Shown here in pieces: positions 1-9,943 of a DNA stretch of 26,525 bases (positions are counted from its first letter, which is position 1; each line of letters starts with the position of its first letter). Source of the DNA: JANXVY01 sp031365425 (GTDB taxonomy: Bacteria; Pseudomonadota; Alphaproteobacteria; Rhizobiales; Hyphomicrobiaceae); NCBI GenBank assembly GCA_031365425.1, contig JANLYB010000315.1, forward strand, positions 1-26,525, read 5' to 3'. The translations under genes were made by a program, and so were the position numbers. The notes under the pieces are model-generated. The model was not told the origin of the DNA. It was given only the letters and a program-made list of their open reading frames with translations, and searched no databases.

Positions 1-123
1 CCCCGGACGGGATCGCTGAGCGCAGCGAGCGATACCGATCCGGGGCCTTTACCTGCATGAGAGAGGTAAGGGCCCCGGATCTGCGTGCGCAAGGGGGCGC
101 ACTTGTCCGGGAAACCAGTGGGA
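1..123 (+). repeat. Dispersed three-hairpin repeat, copy 1
   Basis: This is one of three related elements of about 120 bp in the window (others at 7165 and 20109), all in the same orientation. Hairpin 1 has an outer stem CCCCGGA (1-7) with TCCGGGG (39-45) and an inner stem ATCGCT (12-17) with AGCGAT (28-33). A short middle hairpin pairs CTTTACC with GGTAAGG around 48-70. Hairpin 3 pairs CCCGGA (74-79) with TCCGGG (106-111) and GTGCGC (85-90) with GCGCAC (97-102). The element ends in a conserved CAGTG-like tail. It may begin before the window edge. It lies downstream of the GST gene that ends at 351. Confidence 0.85.
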
Positions 124-350
124 GGGAAAGTCCGTGTCCAGACAAGCCATCCGAACTGGAATTTCTTAACAATACAATGCCGTCCGGCGAAGAGCAAAAT
201 CGGGAACCGGACAGCTGGGGGCATGACCCGGCCATCCAGGGGCCGCACGGATGGGTCTGAGTTTGTTACCCTGGATGGCCGCCTCCACCGAGCGTAGCTC
301 GGCCCTTCGCCGGGACGGCGGCCATGGAGCGAATGGGTGAGATCTTTTGG
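124..350. other. Gene-free stretch with overlapping inverted repeats
   Basis: No convincing gene is seen. A perfect 12-bp inverted repeat GGCCATCCAGGG (230-241) / CCCTGGATGGCC (269-280) overlaps a second one, ATGGCCGCC (275-283) / GGCGGCCAT (317-325). The second encloses a small stem CCGAGC (288-293) / GCTCGG (297-302). Bases 275-280 belong to both long stems, so the two cannot form at once. It resembles the intergenic palindromic repeats common in alphaproteobacteria, but the family is not identified. Confidence 0.6.
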
Positions 351-1010
351 CTAAAGAGACATCCCTTCCCACATCGCCGCCTTGCCCCAAGCGACCATGC
401 CGGGAAGCTTCATCATCGTCGCGACGTAAGCTGCCGCAACTCCGTCATCGCCGTAGTTCGCAAGGTCTAAGTCGTAGCTCACAAACCGCGACACCACCGG
501 TGCATACATCGCGTCCGCGGCGCTGAATTCGCCGAACAGATACTGACCGTTGCCGCCATAGGTCTTCCGGCACATCCGCCAAATTTCGACAATCCGCGCC
601 ACATCCTCTGCGATCGCGCCCTCATCCAATGGCTTTAGGCCGCGCGCGGTAAAGTCCATCGCGCAGTTCTGCCGCAGCGGAACGAACCCGGAATGCATCT
701 CGGCGCTGACCGAACGCGCGATGGCCCGCGTATTCGCATCTGTGGGCCAGATCGGCAGCCCGGGATGCGCATCCGCCAGGAATTCCACAATCGCCAGCGT
801 ATCCCAAACCGTCAGACCATCCGCAATCAGCGCAGGGATCTTGCCTGATGGCGAATACGCTTTTATCTGTTCTGCCGTATCAAGCGAACGCAACCGGATA
901 TGCACTTCCTCGAACGCGATGGCAAATTGGCGCATCAGCAACCATGGCCGCAGCGACCACGACGACCACGTTTTATTGCCGATAACCAGTTTATAGCTCG
1001 CAGGCGCCAT
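351..1010 (-). CDS. Glutathione S-transferase family protein
   Basis: This 219-residue protein has the usual length and two-domain layout of a cytosolic GST. The N-terminal thioredoxin-like half (about 5-85) opens with a KLVIGNKTWSSWSLRPWLL strand-helix region, where the Ser residues are candidates for activating glutathione. It also contains the SGKIPALI cis-proline segment that holds the glutathione peptide backbone, followed by a WDTLAIVEFLA helix. The helical C-terminal half (about 95-210) carries the FSAADAMYAPVVSRF motif typical of the family. Substrate cannot be inferred. It is divergent from the aminopeptidase operon at 1133 and is probably transcribed alone. A second, only distantly similar GST lies at 5102-5728. 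The start ATG at 1010 fits the beginning of the domain. Confidence 0.88.
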   Translation of the reverse strand: MAPASYKLVIGNKTWSSWSLRPWLLMRQFAIAFEEVHIRLRSLDTAEQIKAYSPSGKIPALIADGLTVWDTLAIVEFLADAHPGLPIWPTDANTRAIARSVSAEMHSGFVPLRQNCAMDFTARGLKPLDEGAIAEDVARIVEIWRMCRKTYGGNGQYLFGEFSAADAMYAPVVSRFVSYDLDLANYGDDGVAAAYVATMMKLPGMVAWGKAAMWEGMSL

Positions 1011-1132
1011 CTGCAGTCCCCTATTGCGTCATCAGTGGGCTTCGTGTGTTGTGCTTTATCTATTCCCGCCAGGCCCGGCCGCGCCACGCCCCGCCCTGCG
1101 ACGTACAAAACCAATAGGACACCGCGTCTACC

Positions 1133-2548
1133 ATGAATTCCAACGAGACGACCCCGATTTTGCTTCAGCCCGACGTTGTCTTTCAAGATAGCGCGGACGG
1201 CACGCCGATCAGGCTCTACCAGGACGCGAGCGCCCATGACGATGACGCTTACACGCGCCGTTGGCTCGATACCGTAAAGTTCACCTCTGCCGCCAAGAAG
1301 CAAGCGTTGCGCACCGCCCCAACCGGCGAACTCGCCAGCGTTGCGTTCGGCCTCGGCAACGGCAGCGCAGGCGAACCCTCCGGCCCCTCCGAACTGCTGT
1401 TGGGTCAGCTTGCCCAGTCGCTCCCGCCGGGCAACTACACGCTCGAACAGTCCCCCGAGCATGCCGAACTTGCAGCACTCGCCTGGGGCCTGGGGTCCTA
1501 CCGCTTCCATCGCTACAAATCGGCGGTTGGCTTAGCCCCATCCCGGCTGACTTGGCCTAATGGCGTCGACCGCGCGCGCATCTTGAACCAGATCGAAGCC
1601 ATCTGGCTTGGCCGCGACTTGATCAACACCCCCGCCAACGACATGGGCCCCGACGACATCGAAAACGCCGCCCGCGAGTTGGCGCTGCGTCACGGTGCCA
1701 GCGTATCGGTCATCACCGGCGACGACCTGCTCACCCACAACTTCCCGCTGATCCACGCCGTCGGCCGCGCCAGCCCCCGCGCCCCCCGTCTGATCGACTT
1801 CACCTGGGGCAATCCAGACGCGCCCAAGGTGACGCTCGTCGGCAAAGGCATCGTGTTCGACACCGGCGGCCTCGATCTCAAACCGTCCTCGGCCATGCTG
1901 TTGATGAAAAAGGACATGGGCGGTTCGGCCACCGCGCTTTCTCTCGCCCATATGATCATGGGCCAGCGATTGCCGGTGCGTCTGCGTGTCCTCATTCCTG
2001 CGGCTGAAAACGCCGTCAGCGGCAACGCCTTCCGCCCCAGCGACGTCATCAAGAGCCGCCTCGGTCATACCGTCGAAATCGGCAACACCGACGCCGAAGG
2101 CCGCCTCGTGCTGGCCGACGCGCTCGCCCTGGCCGACGAGGAAAGCCCCGCCAGCCTGTTCACGTTCTCAACCCTGACCGGCGCTGCCCGCGTCGCCCTC
2201 GGCCCCGACCTGCCCGCCTTCTTCACCGACGATGAAGACCTCGCCGCCGCCGTCCTTGCGCGCGGCCGCGCCATCGGCGATCCGGTCTGGCGTCTGCCGT
2301 TCTGGAACGGGTACGAGCGCAACCTCGACAGCGAAGTCGCCGACATGAACAACGTCTCCGAAAGCCCATTCTCGGGCGCCATTATCGCAGCCTTGTTCCT
2401 GCGCCGCTTCGTCAAACGCACCTACCGCTTCGCTCACTTCGACCTCTATGGCTGGCGTCCCGCCGCCCGCCCGCTCGGCCCCAAGGGCGGCGAACCTCAA
2501 TCCGCCCGTGCCGTGTTCGACGTCCTTTCCAGCGAGTACCGGGCATGA
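1133..2548 (+). CDS. Leucyl aminopeptidase family protein (peptidase M17)
   Basis: This is a cytosolic dinuclear-metal aminopeptidase of 471 residues, removing N-terminal residues from peptides. The catalytic C-terminal domain begins near residue 150. All family metal and catalytic residues are visible: K238 and D243 in GKGIVFDTGG, K250 in DLKPS, D261 in MKKDMGG, and D320, E322 and R324 in NTDAEGRL. The N-terminal domain is shorter and less typical than in E. coli PepA, so this is a PepA-like or PepB-like paralogue rather than certain PepA. It overlaps the NlpC/P60 gene by 4 bp (ATGA), which implies translational coupling. The pairing suggests a role in processing peptides, perhaps including cell-wall peptides. 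That role is an inference. Confidence 0.93.
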   Translation: MNSNETTPILLQPDVVFQDSADGTPIRLYQDASAHDDDAYTRRWLDTVKFTSAAKKQALRTAPTGELASVAFGLGNGSAGEPSGPSELLLGQLAQSLPPGNYTLEQSPEHAELAALAWGLGSYRFHRYKSAVGLAPSRLTWPNGVDRARILNQIEAIWLGRDLINTPANDMGPDDIENAARELALRHGASVSVITGDDLLTHNFPLIHAVGRASPRAPRLIDFTWGNPDAPKVTLVGKGIVFDTGGLDLKPSSAMLLMKKDMGGSATALSLAHMIMGQRLPVRLRVLIPAAENAVSGNAFRPSDVIKSRLGHTVEIGNTDAEGRLVLADALALADEESPASLFTFSTLTGAARVALGPDLPAFFTDDEDLAAAVLARGRAIGDPVWRLPFWNGYERNLDSEVADMNNVSESPFSGAIIAALFLRRFVKRTYRFAHFDLYGWRPAARPLGPKGGEPQSARAVFDVLSSEYRA

Positions 2549-3432
2549 CGCAACGACCCGCCCACAACCCGGCTCTCGACCCGCGCCGCACCCCCTTCCG
2601 CCCCGACCTTGCCGCCGAACACCTGCGCGGCAAGGTCGAAGCCCCTCGCTATGTCGCTGGAACGCCGGCCCAGATTGGCCGCCCGGTCGTCCCATTGCGC
2701 AAAGTCCCCGTTCCCACCGCCCCTCTCGAAACCGAAGCCCTGCTGGGCGAACCCGTCACCGTCTACGACGTCGCCGAAGGCTGGGCATGGGTCCAACTCG
2801 AAACCGACGGCTACATGGGCTACCTCCCCGCCGACACGCTGACCCGTGAACTCCAGGTCACGACCCATCGCGTCAAAGCCATCGGCACATTCCTCTACGC
2901 CACGCCCGAAATCAAATCGCCCCCGCTCATGCACTTGAGCCTCAACGCGGCGCTCTCCGTCGTCGATACCGTGGACCGCTTCTATGAAATCGCCAATGGC
3001 GGCTTCGTCATCGCTCGCCACGTCGCGGAACTGGGATGGCGCGACCGCGATTTCGTCGAGGTCGCTGAACGCTTCTTGGGCACGCCCTACCTGTGGGGCG
3101 GCCGCACCCGCATCGGCCTCGACTGCTCCGGTCTGATCCAGCTCTCGCTCGCCGCATGCGGCGTCAAAGCCCCCCGCGACACCGACATGCAGCAAGCCGA
3201 ACTCGGTGAAGCCGTCGAAATCCCCGATGACCTCGAGAAAGGTCTTCAGCGCGGCGACCTCATCTTCTGGAAAGGCCACGTCGGCGTTATGAGCGACGCC
3301 ATCATGATGCTCCACGCCAATGCTCACCACATGTCCGTCTCGACCGAACCGCTCCCCGAAGCCGCCGCCCGCATCAAATCCACCGGCAGCGAAATCGTGG
3401 CGGTGAAGCGGTTGGCCACAGCGGTCGCCTGA
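2545..3432 (+). CDS. SH3-NlpC/P60 cysteine peptidase
   Basis: This 295-residue protein probably cuts peptide bonds in peptidoglycan stem peptides, as the NlpC/P60 family does. Bacterial SH3-like segments cover about 60-155, one of them containing the YDVAEGWAWVQLETDGYMGY signature. The NlpC/P60 domain covers about 168-290. Its catalytic triad is visible: C194 in GLDCSGLIQ, H245 in WKGHVGVM and H257 in MMLHANAHH. No signal peptide is present, so it either acts on imported peptides in the cytosol or is exported by an unseen route. Its start ATG overlaps the stop of the M17 aminopeptidase gene, and the next gene begins 2 bp after its stop. Confidence 0.92.
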   Translation: MTQRPAHNPALDPRRTPFRPDLAAEHLRGKVEAPRYVAGTPAQIGRPVVPLRKVPVPTAPLETEALLGEPVTVYDVAEGWAWVQLETDGYMGYLPADTLTRELQVTTHRVKAIGTFLYATPEIKSPPLMHLSLNAALSVVDTVDRFYEIANGGFVIARHVAELGWRDRDFVEVAERFLGTPYLWGGRTRIGLDCSGLIQLSLAACGVKAPRDTDMQQAELGEAVEIPDDLEKGLQRGDLIFWKGHVGVMSDAIMMLHANAHHMSVSTEPLPEAAARIKSTGSEIVAVKRLATAVA

Positions 3433-3434
3433 CG

Positions 3435-3857
3435 ATGTCCTACACCAACACCTTCATCGAAGCCGCAGACGACTGCCCGGAGGCAACCGGCATCGTCCCG
3501 CCGGTGCGCGGCGACAAACCCTCCGTCGCTGTCTTGGAATACGAACTTCTCAGCAAGCACCCCTACAAATATACCCACGAGGACTTGCTGTTTATCGTCC
3601 ACGTCACCCGCCTCGGCCTGACGCCGGCGGACCTCAAGCAGCGCGGCAAGCAAATCCACGCCGAACTGTTTGCCAAACCCCACGCCTGCATGCGCGCCTC
3701 TCCCCTGCCCAAACGCTACGGCTGGGGCATCCACCACGACGACCAAGGCCGCATCGGCATCATCTCCCGCGGCTCACCTGATTATGCCGCCCTGACCACC
3801 GGCCCCCGCAAAGCCGGAACCATCCTCAAAGCCATGCGCAACGCGCGTCCCAGATAG
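3435..3857 (+). CDS. DUF6157-type conserved protein
   Basis: This 140-residue soluble protein of unknown function matches, from memory, the DUF6157 pattern. It has an N-terminal YTNTFIEAADDCP segment, a central LLSKHPYKYTHEDLLF segment, and CMRASPLPKRYGWGIHHD near the C-terminus. The invariant-looking C-RASPL-KRYGWG-HHD block suggests a functional site, but no reaction is known. It is the last gene of a three-gene operon, starting 2 bp after the NlpC/P60 stop. Length fits the family. There is no signal peptide and no membrane segment. The only doubt is the family name, not that it is a real gene. Confidence 0.8.
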   Translation: MSYTNTFIEAADDCPEATGIVPPVRGDKPSVAVLEYELLSKHPYKYTHEDLLFIVHVTRLGLTPADLKQRGKQIHAELFAKPHACMRASPLPKRYGWGIHHDDQGRIGIISRGSPDYAALTTGPRKAGTILKAMRNARPR

Positions 3858-3876
3858 ATTTACGCCAAACACAAAG

Positions 3877-3904
3877 GGCCAAGACCGCAAAAGCGGCCTT
3901 GCCC
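3877..3904. terminator. Imperfect hairpin between convergent genes
   Basis: GGGCCAAGACCGC and GCGGCCTTGCCC form an imperfect stem around an AAAA loop, 20 bp after the DUF6157 stop and 28 bp from the end of the convergent SPW gene. There is no clear T-run, so it may be a weak or factor-assisted terminator. Confidence 0.4.
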
Positions 3905-3931
3905 CGTTCATCTGTACCAACCGCCCAAAAA

Positions 3932-4294
3932 TTACGCTGTGGTTGGCGGCGTATGAGTTTGCGTAAATTCCAAGATGGCGAGCACGGCGACGGCCAAGCC
4001 GATAGCGACGTGCGAATAGCCAAGTCCGGTATTGATGTACCCGAATACGAACGGGTAGACCATCGTCCACACGCCGACGGCAAGCTCCGCCGCTTCATCC
4101 CAGTATTGCCGGTCCAGAAACTCCATTGTCGCCAGCACTATGACCAATATCCCCATGGCCACGGCATTCAATGCCACCGCCGGATCCGAGGTGCCGCCGA
4201 TGAGCCAAGTTGACACAATGAGGAAAGCACCTAATCCAATACCAAGCCAATCTTCCCAGCTTTGATGTTCTTTTAAGGAAAGCGCACGCTTCAT
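3932..4294 (-). CDS. SPW-repeat small integral membrane protein
   Basis: This 120-residue protein has four predicted membrane helices in two similar halves, each introduced by a short polar W-E/D segment: HQSWEDWLGIGLGAFLIVSTWL and YWDEAAELAVGVWTMVYPFVFG. This duplicated W-x-G-A/V-x-L-I-V-S layout is that of SPW-repeat proteins (PF03779), although the namesake SPW tripeptides have drifted to STW and YPF. Function is unknown. The start at 4294 is preceded by a very strong AGGAGG ribosome binding site at good spacing. The gene stands alone and faces the DUF6157 gene. A 19-bp palindrome at 4471 lies 177 bp upstream and might be its operator. Confidence 0.85.
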   Translation of the reverse strand: MKRALSLKEHQSWEDWLGIGLGAFLIVSTWLIGGTSDPAVALNAVAMGILVIVLATMEFLDRQYWDEAAELAVGVWTMVYPFVFGYINTGLGYSHVAIGLAVAVLAILEFTQTHTPPTTA

Positions 4295-4470
4295 AATGAC
4301 CTCCTGCGATTTGCAACCGCACTCCCCCCACCCGGAAGGAAATGCTTAAATGCTAAATCCGAAAGTCCATTCCGGGCTATCTGAAGAATGCTCTCTTTGA
4401 GGTTACGCTGAATAGTGAATACTTCAAGGGCGAGTCGCGGCTTTTATGCGGATTTTGTCGAATCTTTGAT

Positions 4471-4489
4471 CTGGGATATTATATCCCAG
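4471..4489. promoter_or_regulatory. Perfect 19-bp palindrome, operator-like
   Basis: CTGGGATAT and ATATCCCAG are perfect 9-bp arms around one central T. A one-base centre cannot form a good RNA hairpin loop, so a dimeric protein binding site is more natural than a terminator. It lies in the 224-bp gap upstream of the SPW gene and 29 bp beyond the stop of the gene at 4519-4980. The cognate regulator is unknown. Confidence 0.45.
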
Positions 4490-4518
4490 TCAGCTACCTA
4501 TTCTGCTGCCGGTTAAAT

Positions 4519-4980
4519 CTACCGCCGGTAAGCCACATACCGCCGGTCGTCGAACACCGTGCCGTCATCGGGGATGGCGGAGGCAACCCTATAGTCATGC
4601 CCCTTGCGCCAGACGTCGCCGCCGGGAAGCCGGACCATCGTCTCGATGGAGCGTTCGGTGCCGGTGACGGCCGAGACATGGCGGCGCTGAATGACATCAC
4701 CCTTGGCGATCGCTTCGATCAGCGGCACAAACGTCTCAAACCGCTGAATGCTGCAGTCCTCATAAAACTCCGTCCCAATCGAAATATCGTACAACTGATC
4801 GGCTCGCAGCATGACCTCGACGGCGCACGCCCCGCGTGCATGCGGCAGCAGCGAAAGCCGCACGAATTCCCGCGTCTGCGAATGGCCTACGTCGGCCACA
4901 TCGGCAAGCCCCTCCGCAGTGCGCAGAAGATCGGCAAAGGTCATGGCAAGTTGCGAACGAAAGACGTCGTCGGACAGCAT
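4519..4980 (-). CDS. Hypothetical protein, 153 residues
   Basis: I do not recognise this protein. It is soluble and mixed alpha/beta by appearance, with no signal peptide or membrane helix. The N-terminal third (about 1-40) is helical and acidic. The rest alternates short strands and charged loops, ending in DDGTVFDDRRYVAYRR. Codon use matches the neighbouring genes, which supports it being coding. No strong ribosome binding site precedes the ATG at 4980, so a later start is possible. It lies 121 bp downstream of the GST gene at 5102 on the same strand and might be cotranscribed with it. Confidence 0.65.
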   Translation of the reverse strand: MLSDDVFRSQLAMTFADLLRTAEGLADVADVGHSQTREFVRLSLLPHARGACAVEVMLRADQLYDISIGTEFYEDCSIQRFETFVPLIEAIAKGDVIQRRHVSAVTGTERSIETMVRLPGGDVWRKGHDYRVASAIPDDGTVFDDRRYVAYRR

Positions 4981-5101
4981 GGGTTTTCCCGCCAGAGTAA
5001 TCTGGCAACTGTCTCATGTTCGCACCCCCTCGGGCAAGCGCGTCCTCACAAGGCATGCAGCGCCGATTGCCCCTCCCACTATCGCGCCTATCAACGCGAT
5101 A

Positions 5102-5728
5102 TCAACCCGCCGCCTTGCCAATCTCCGCATCTCTCGCCATCTGCCGCTGCATCGCAGGCCGCGCGCGCAGCCGTTCCGCGTAAGCTTCGAACGCCGGCCG
5201 CTTGGGGATGGTCCCAAACATCAGCCCCCAGTTGACGCCCGCGCCGACGACCACGTCCGCCGCCGTAAAGCGCTCGCCCATGATCCACGGCCCCTTGGCG
5301 ATGCCGGCCGCCAGAATATCCATCGTCGTTTCGTAATCGATCCACCCCATCATCCCGCGCGGACCGGGCGCACGCTTCAGATGATGGTCGATGATGGCCG
5401 GCTCCAGGCACGAGGGCGCCCAGAACAGCCAGTGGAGATACGGCCCCCGCAGCGGATCGTTGATGGAGGGAGCTAAGCCCGCTTTAGGATATTTGTCCGC
5501 CAAGTGACAACAGATCGCCGCGACCTCGGTGATCGCAACACCCTGGTCAACCAGCGTCGGCACCTTCCCCATCGGATTGACCGCAAGATACGCCGGCTTG
5601 AGTTGATCGCCATTCTTGAGGCTGAGCACCTCAAGCTCATACGGCTCTCCCAACTCCTCCAGCATCCAAAGCACGATCGACGACCGCGACGGCGACGCAT
5701 GATAAAGTTTGAGCTTGGGCGAAGTCAT
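5102..5728 (-). CDS. Glutathione S-transferase family protein
   Basis: This 208-residue GST has a clear thioredoxin-like N-terminal domain (about 5-82): KLYHASPSRSSIVLWMLEELG supplies the catalytic Ser/Arg region, NPMGKVPTLVDQG the cis-Pro loop, and ITEVAAICCHLADKYP the E-x-A helix that contacts the gamma-glutamyl group. The C-terminal helical domain (about 90-200) contains GERFTAADVVVGAGVNWG, the conserved N-capping motif. It probably conjugates glutathione to a small electrophile or acts as a peroxidase or isomerase; the substrate is not predictable. A GGAG ribosome binding site stands 8 bases before the ATG at 5728. It is transcribed divergently from the acyltransferase gene. Confidence 0.9.
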   Translation of the reverse strand: MTSPKLKLYHASPSRSSIVLWMLEELGEPYELEVLSLKNGDQLKPAYLAVNPMGKVPTLVDQGVAITEVAAICCHLADKYPKAGLAPSINDPLRGPYLHWLFWAPSCLEPAIIDHHLKRAPGPRGMMGWIDYETTMDILAAGIAKGPWIMGERFTAADVVVGAGVNWGLMFGTIPKRPAFEAYAERLRARPAMQRQMARDAEIGKAAG

Positions 5729-5855
5729 TAAGGGGCTCCGGGATTGATCTCTTCAGTTAAATTGTAGGGCGGTCCGTTCGTTCCCGCAACCACTGGCACA
5801 ACATCTGCAGTCCACGTCCCATCATCGATGCAATCAATCATCGCGGGCGCGGAAC

Positions 5856-7073
5856 ATGGCTTTGGCAAACGGCACGGCATTCAATTTTAAGACGGCGCAG
5901 GCACAAGGCAGCCGGGTTGTTTCAGTTCGAAACAGCGAGGCAGGCCAGGGCCGCATCGTCGTTCTCGATGGCCTTCGCGGGTTGATGACTGTCTTCGTGG
6001 TCGTGTCCCACTTTTTCGGCGAAGTGCCCAATGGCGTCCGGGCGCTGTCGGTAGGCTGGATCGCAGTCCTCATGTTCTTCGTCCTCAGCGGCTTTCTTGT
6101 CGGACGGCTGATCCTGGAAAAGAAGGACCACGCCAACTTCTTCACCGTCTTCTATATCCGCCGTATCTGCCGGACGCTGCCCGTGTACCTGTTTTGCGTC
6201 GTGCTGGTTTTCGCGCTCATGCGGTTGGTGGGACCAACGCCTTATATGGAAATCACGCGGGAATTCCCGCTCTGGTCCTATCTGACATTCACCCAGAACA
6301 TATTCATGTCTGAGACCAACGCGTTCGGCCCCTATTGGCTGGCCCCGACGTGGACCCTGTCGGTTGAAGAGCAGTTCTATCTCATTGCACCGGCCCTGAT
6401 GATTTTCTTGCCCGCGCGCTGGCTTATGCCCGTGCTCAGTGCCGGGGCGGTTCTGTCCGTCGCGTTCCGGGCCGCCATCTTCTGGGGCGGAGCGATGCCG
6501 CCGTTGGCGGGGCTCGTCTATCTCCCTGGCTGCATGGACGCCCTGTTCTGCGGTCTGATGGCGGCTGTCGTCTACAAGACGAAGGACGTTACGCGCTACG
6601 CCATGATTCTGCGTCTTGCCCCGCTGGCCATGCTCGCCTCCGTGTTCGTCATGCGCCTCGCCGACGGCACCGATGGCCACCTGTTCGAGGTCTTCTCCCG
6701 ATTGATCGCTTCGCTCGGATGCGCCGCCTATATCCTTTCGGTCGTCACCGGCGCCCCCGAAGGCGAGCGGCTGCGGTCGCCTGTGCTCGGCTTCTTCGGC
6801 GAAACATCCTACGCTGTCTATCTTATCCACCTGATGGTGCTCGGCCTCATGCACGGCCTCATCCTCGGCACGGCGCCCGACCTCGCTAGCCCCGCCCAAT
6901 GGGCCGTCACGCTTGCCGCGTTGCCGGTGACCGTATTCTTTGGCTGGCTCATCACCAAGACCATCGAACAACCCATCAGCGCCTACGGCCGCCGCTTCGC
7001 CTGGAGCAAGGAGCGGAGGGACGAGGCTGCGAACGACTACGGCGGAGCAATTAGCCTCGGTGCAGCGAGCTAG
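5856..7073 (+). CDS. Acyltransferase family 3 (OafA/YrhL-like) membrane protein
   Basis: This 405-residue inner-membrane protein has about ten transmembrane helices and no C-terminal SGNH domain. Acyltransferase-3 hallmarks appear in order: VVLDGLRGLMTVFVVVSH with the essential-type Arg and His (about 34-51), FFVLSGFLVGRLI (about 72-84), FYIRRICRTLPVYL (about 98-111) and WTLSVEEQFYL (about 167-177). Family members move acetyl or other acyl groups onto surface polysaccharides, lipids or peptidoglycan sugars. The substrate here is unknown, as no polysaccharide cluster is nearby. The gene stands alone, divergent from a GST and followed by repeat copy 2. The predicted start at 5856 leaves about 30 soluble residues before the first helix. 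Confidence 0.92.
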   Translation: MALANGTAFNFKTAQAQGSRVVSVRNSEAGQGRIVVLDGLRGLMTVFVVVSHFFGEVPNGVRALSVGWIAVLMFFVLSGFLVGRLILEKKDHANFFTVFYIRRICRTLPVYLFCVVLVFALMRLVGPTPYMEITREFPLWSYLTFTQNIFMSETNAFGPYWLAPTWTLSVEEQFYLIAPALMIFLPARWLMPVLSAGAVLSVAFRAAIFWGGAMPPLAGLVYLPGCMDALFCGLMAAVVYKTKDVTRYAMILRLAPLAMLASVFVMRLADGTDGHLFEVFSRLIASLGCAAYILSVVTGAPEGERLRSPVLGFFGETSYAVYLIHLMVLGLMHGLILGTAPDLASPAQWAVTLAALPVTVFFGWLITKTIEQPISAYGRRFAWSKERRDEAANDYGGAISLGAAS

Positions 7074-7164
7074 ATTATTTCCGGGAACGCCACGCCCACT
7101 CCAAGCCCGCGCTTCGATGCGGCCATCAACGGTCGCAGACTTGATTATCCATCCTCCACAGTTT

Positions 7165-7285
7165 CCCCGGACAGCGTCGCGCGCGTCAGCAGCGCGAGAC
7201 TGATCCGGGGCCTTTACCATTGTGTCAGCGGTAAGGATCCCGGATCTGCGTGCGCAAGAAGGCGCACTTGTCCGGGATAGCAGTG
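7165..7285 (+). repeat. Dispersed three-hairpin repeat, copy 2
   Basis: Same architecture as the element at 1. The outer stem of hairpin 1 is CCCCGGA (7165-7171) with TCCGGGG (7204-7210), enclosing a GCGCG-rich inner stem. The middle hairpin pairs CTTTACC with GGTAAGG. Hairpin 3 pairs CCCGGA (7239-7244) with TCCGGG (7271-7276) and GTGCGC (7250-7255) with GCGCAC (7262-7267). The loop of hairpin 3 differs from copy 1 while the stems are identical. It lies between the 3' ends of the acyltransferase gene and clpA. Confidence 0.85.
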
Positions 7286-7449
7286 ATGGGGAATGCGATA
7301 TCCCGGATTGGGCGCAACAGCAGAAAGTCGTGGAGCGCCAACCACTTCATGAATCGAGCGAAATGCTAAACTGGACAGCCGTGGCGCAATCCCAGGCATG
7401 GAGTGGGGTGGAACATAAATGCCATCTCTGTCGGAAGAATTCCAAAATC
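7286..7449. other. Intergenic remainder before the clpA terminator
   Basis: Within the 410-bp gap between the acyltransferase and clpA, this part after repeat copy 2 shows no coding signal, promoter or strong inverted repeat that I can support. Confidence 0.5.
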
Positions 7450-7475
7450 AAAAAAGGCCAGCATTGCAGCTGGCC
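7450..7475 (-). terminator. Rho-independent terminator of clpA
   Basis: On the minus strand, 8 bases after the clpA stop, GGCCAGC (7469-7475) pairs with GCTGGCC (7456-7462) and is followed directly by six T residues (complement of 7450-7455). Confidence 0.88.
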
Positions 7476-7483
7476 CTCATCTC

Positions 7484-9937
<2,454 letters not shown>

Positions 9938-9943
9938 GTGAAC

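Noticed and set aside
57..297. Short readings in repeat copy 1 (and equivalents at 7222 and 20172) giving a shared PDLRAQ...ALVR peptide
   Set aside because: The peptide similarity follows from the shared hairpin DNA; stems are preserved rather than codons, starts differ and ribosome sites are absent.
351..5728. The two GST genes as a recent duplication
   Set aside because: Their sequences differ throughout, including the active-site segment, so they are distant paralogues.
5922..7220. 432-codon reading frame antisense to the acyltransferase
   Set aside because: Gln/His/Glu-rich shadow of membrane helices; the sense frame carries the family motifs.
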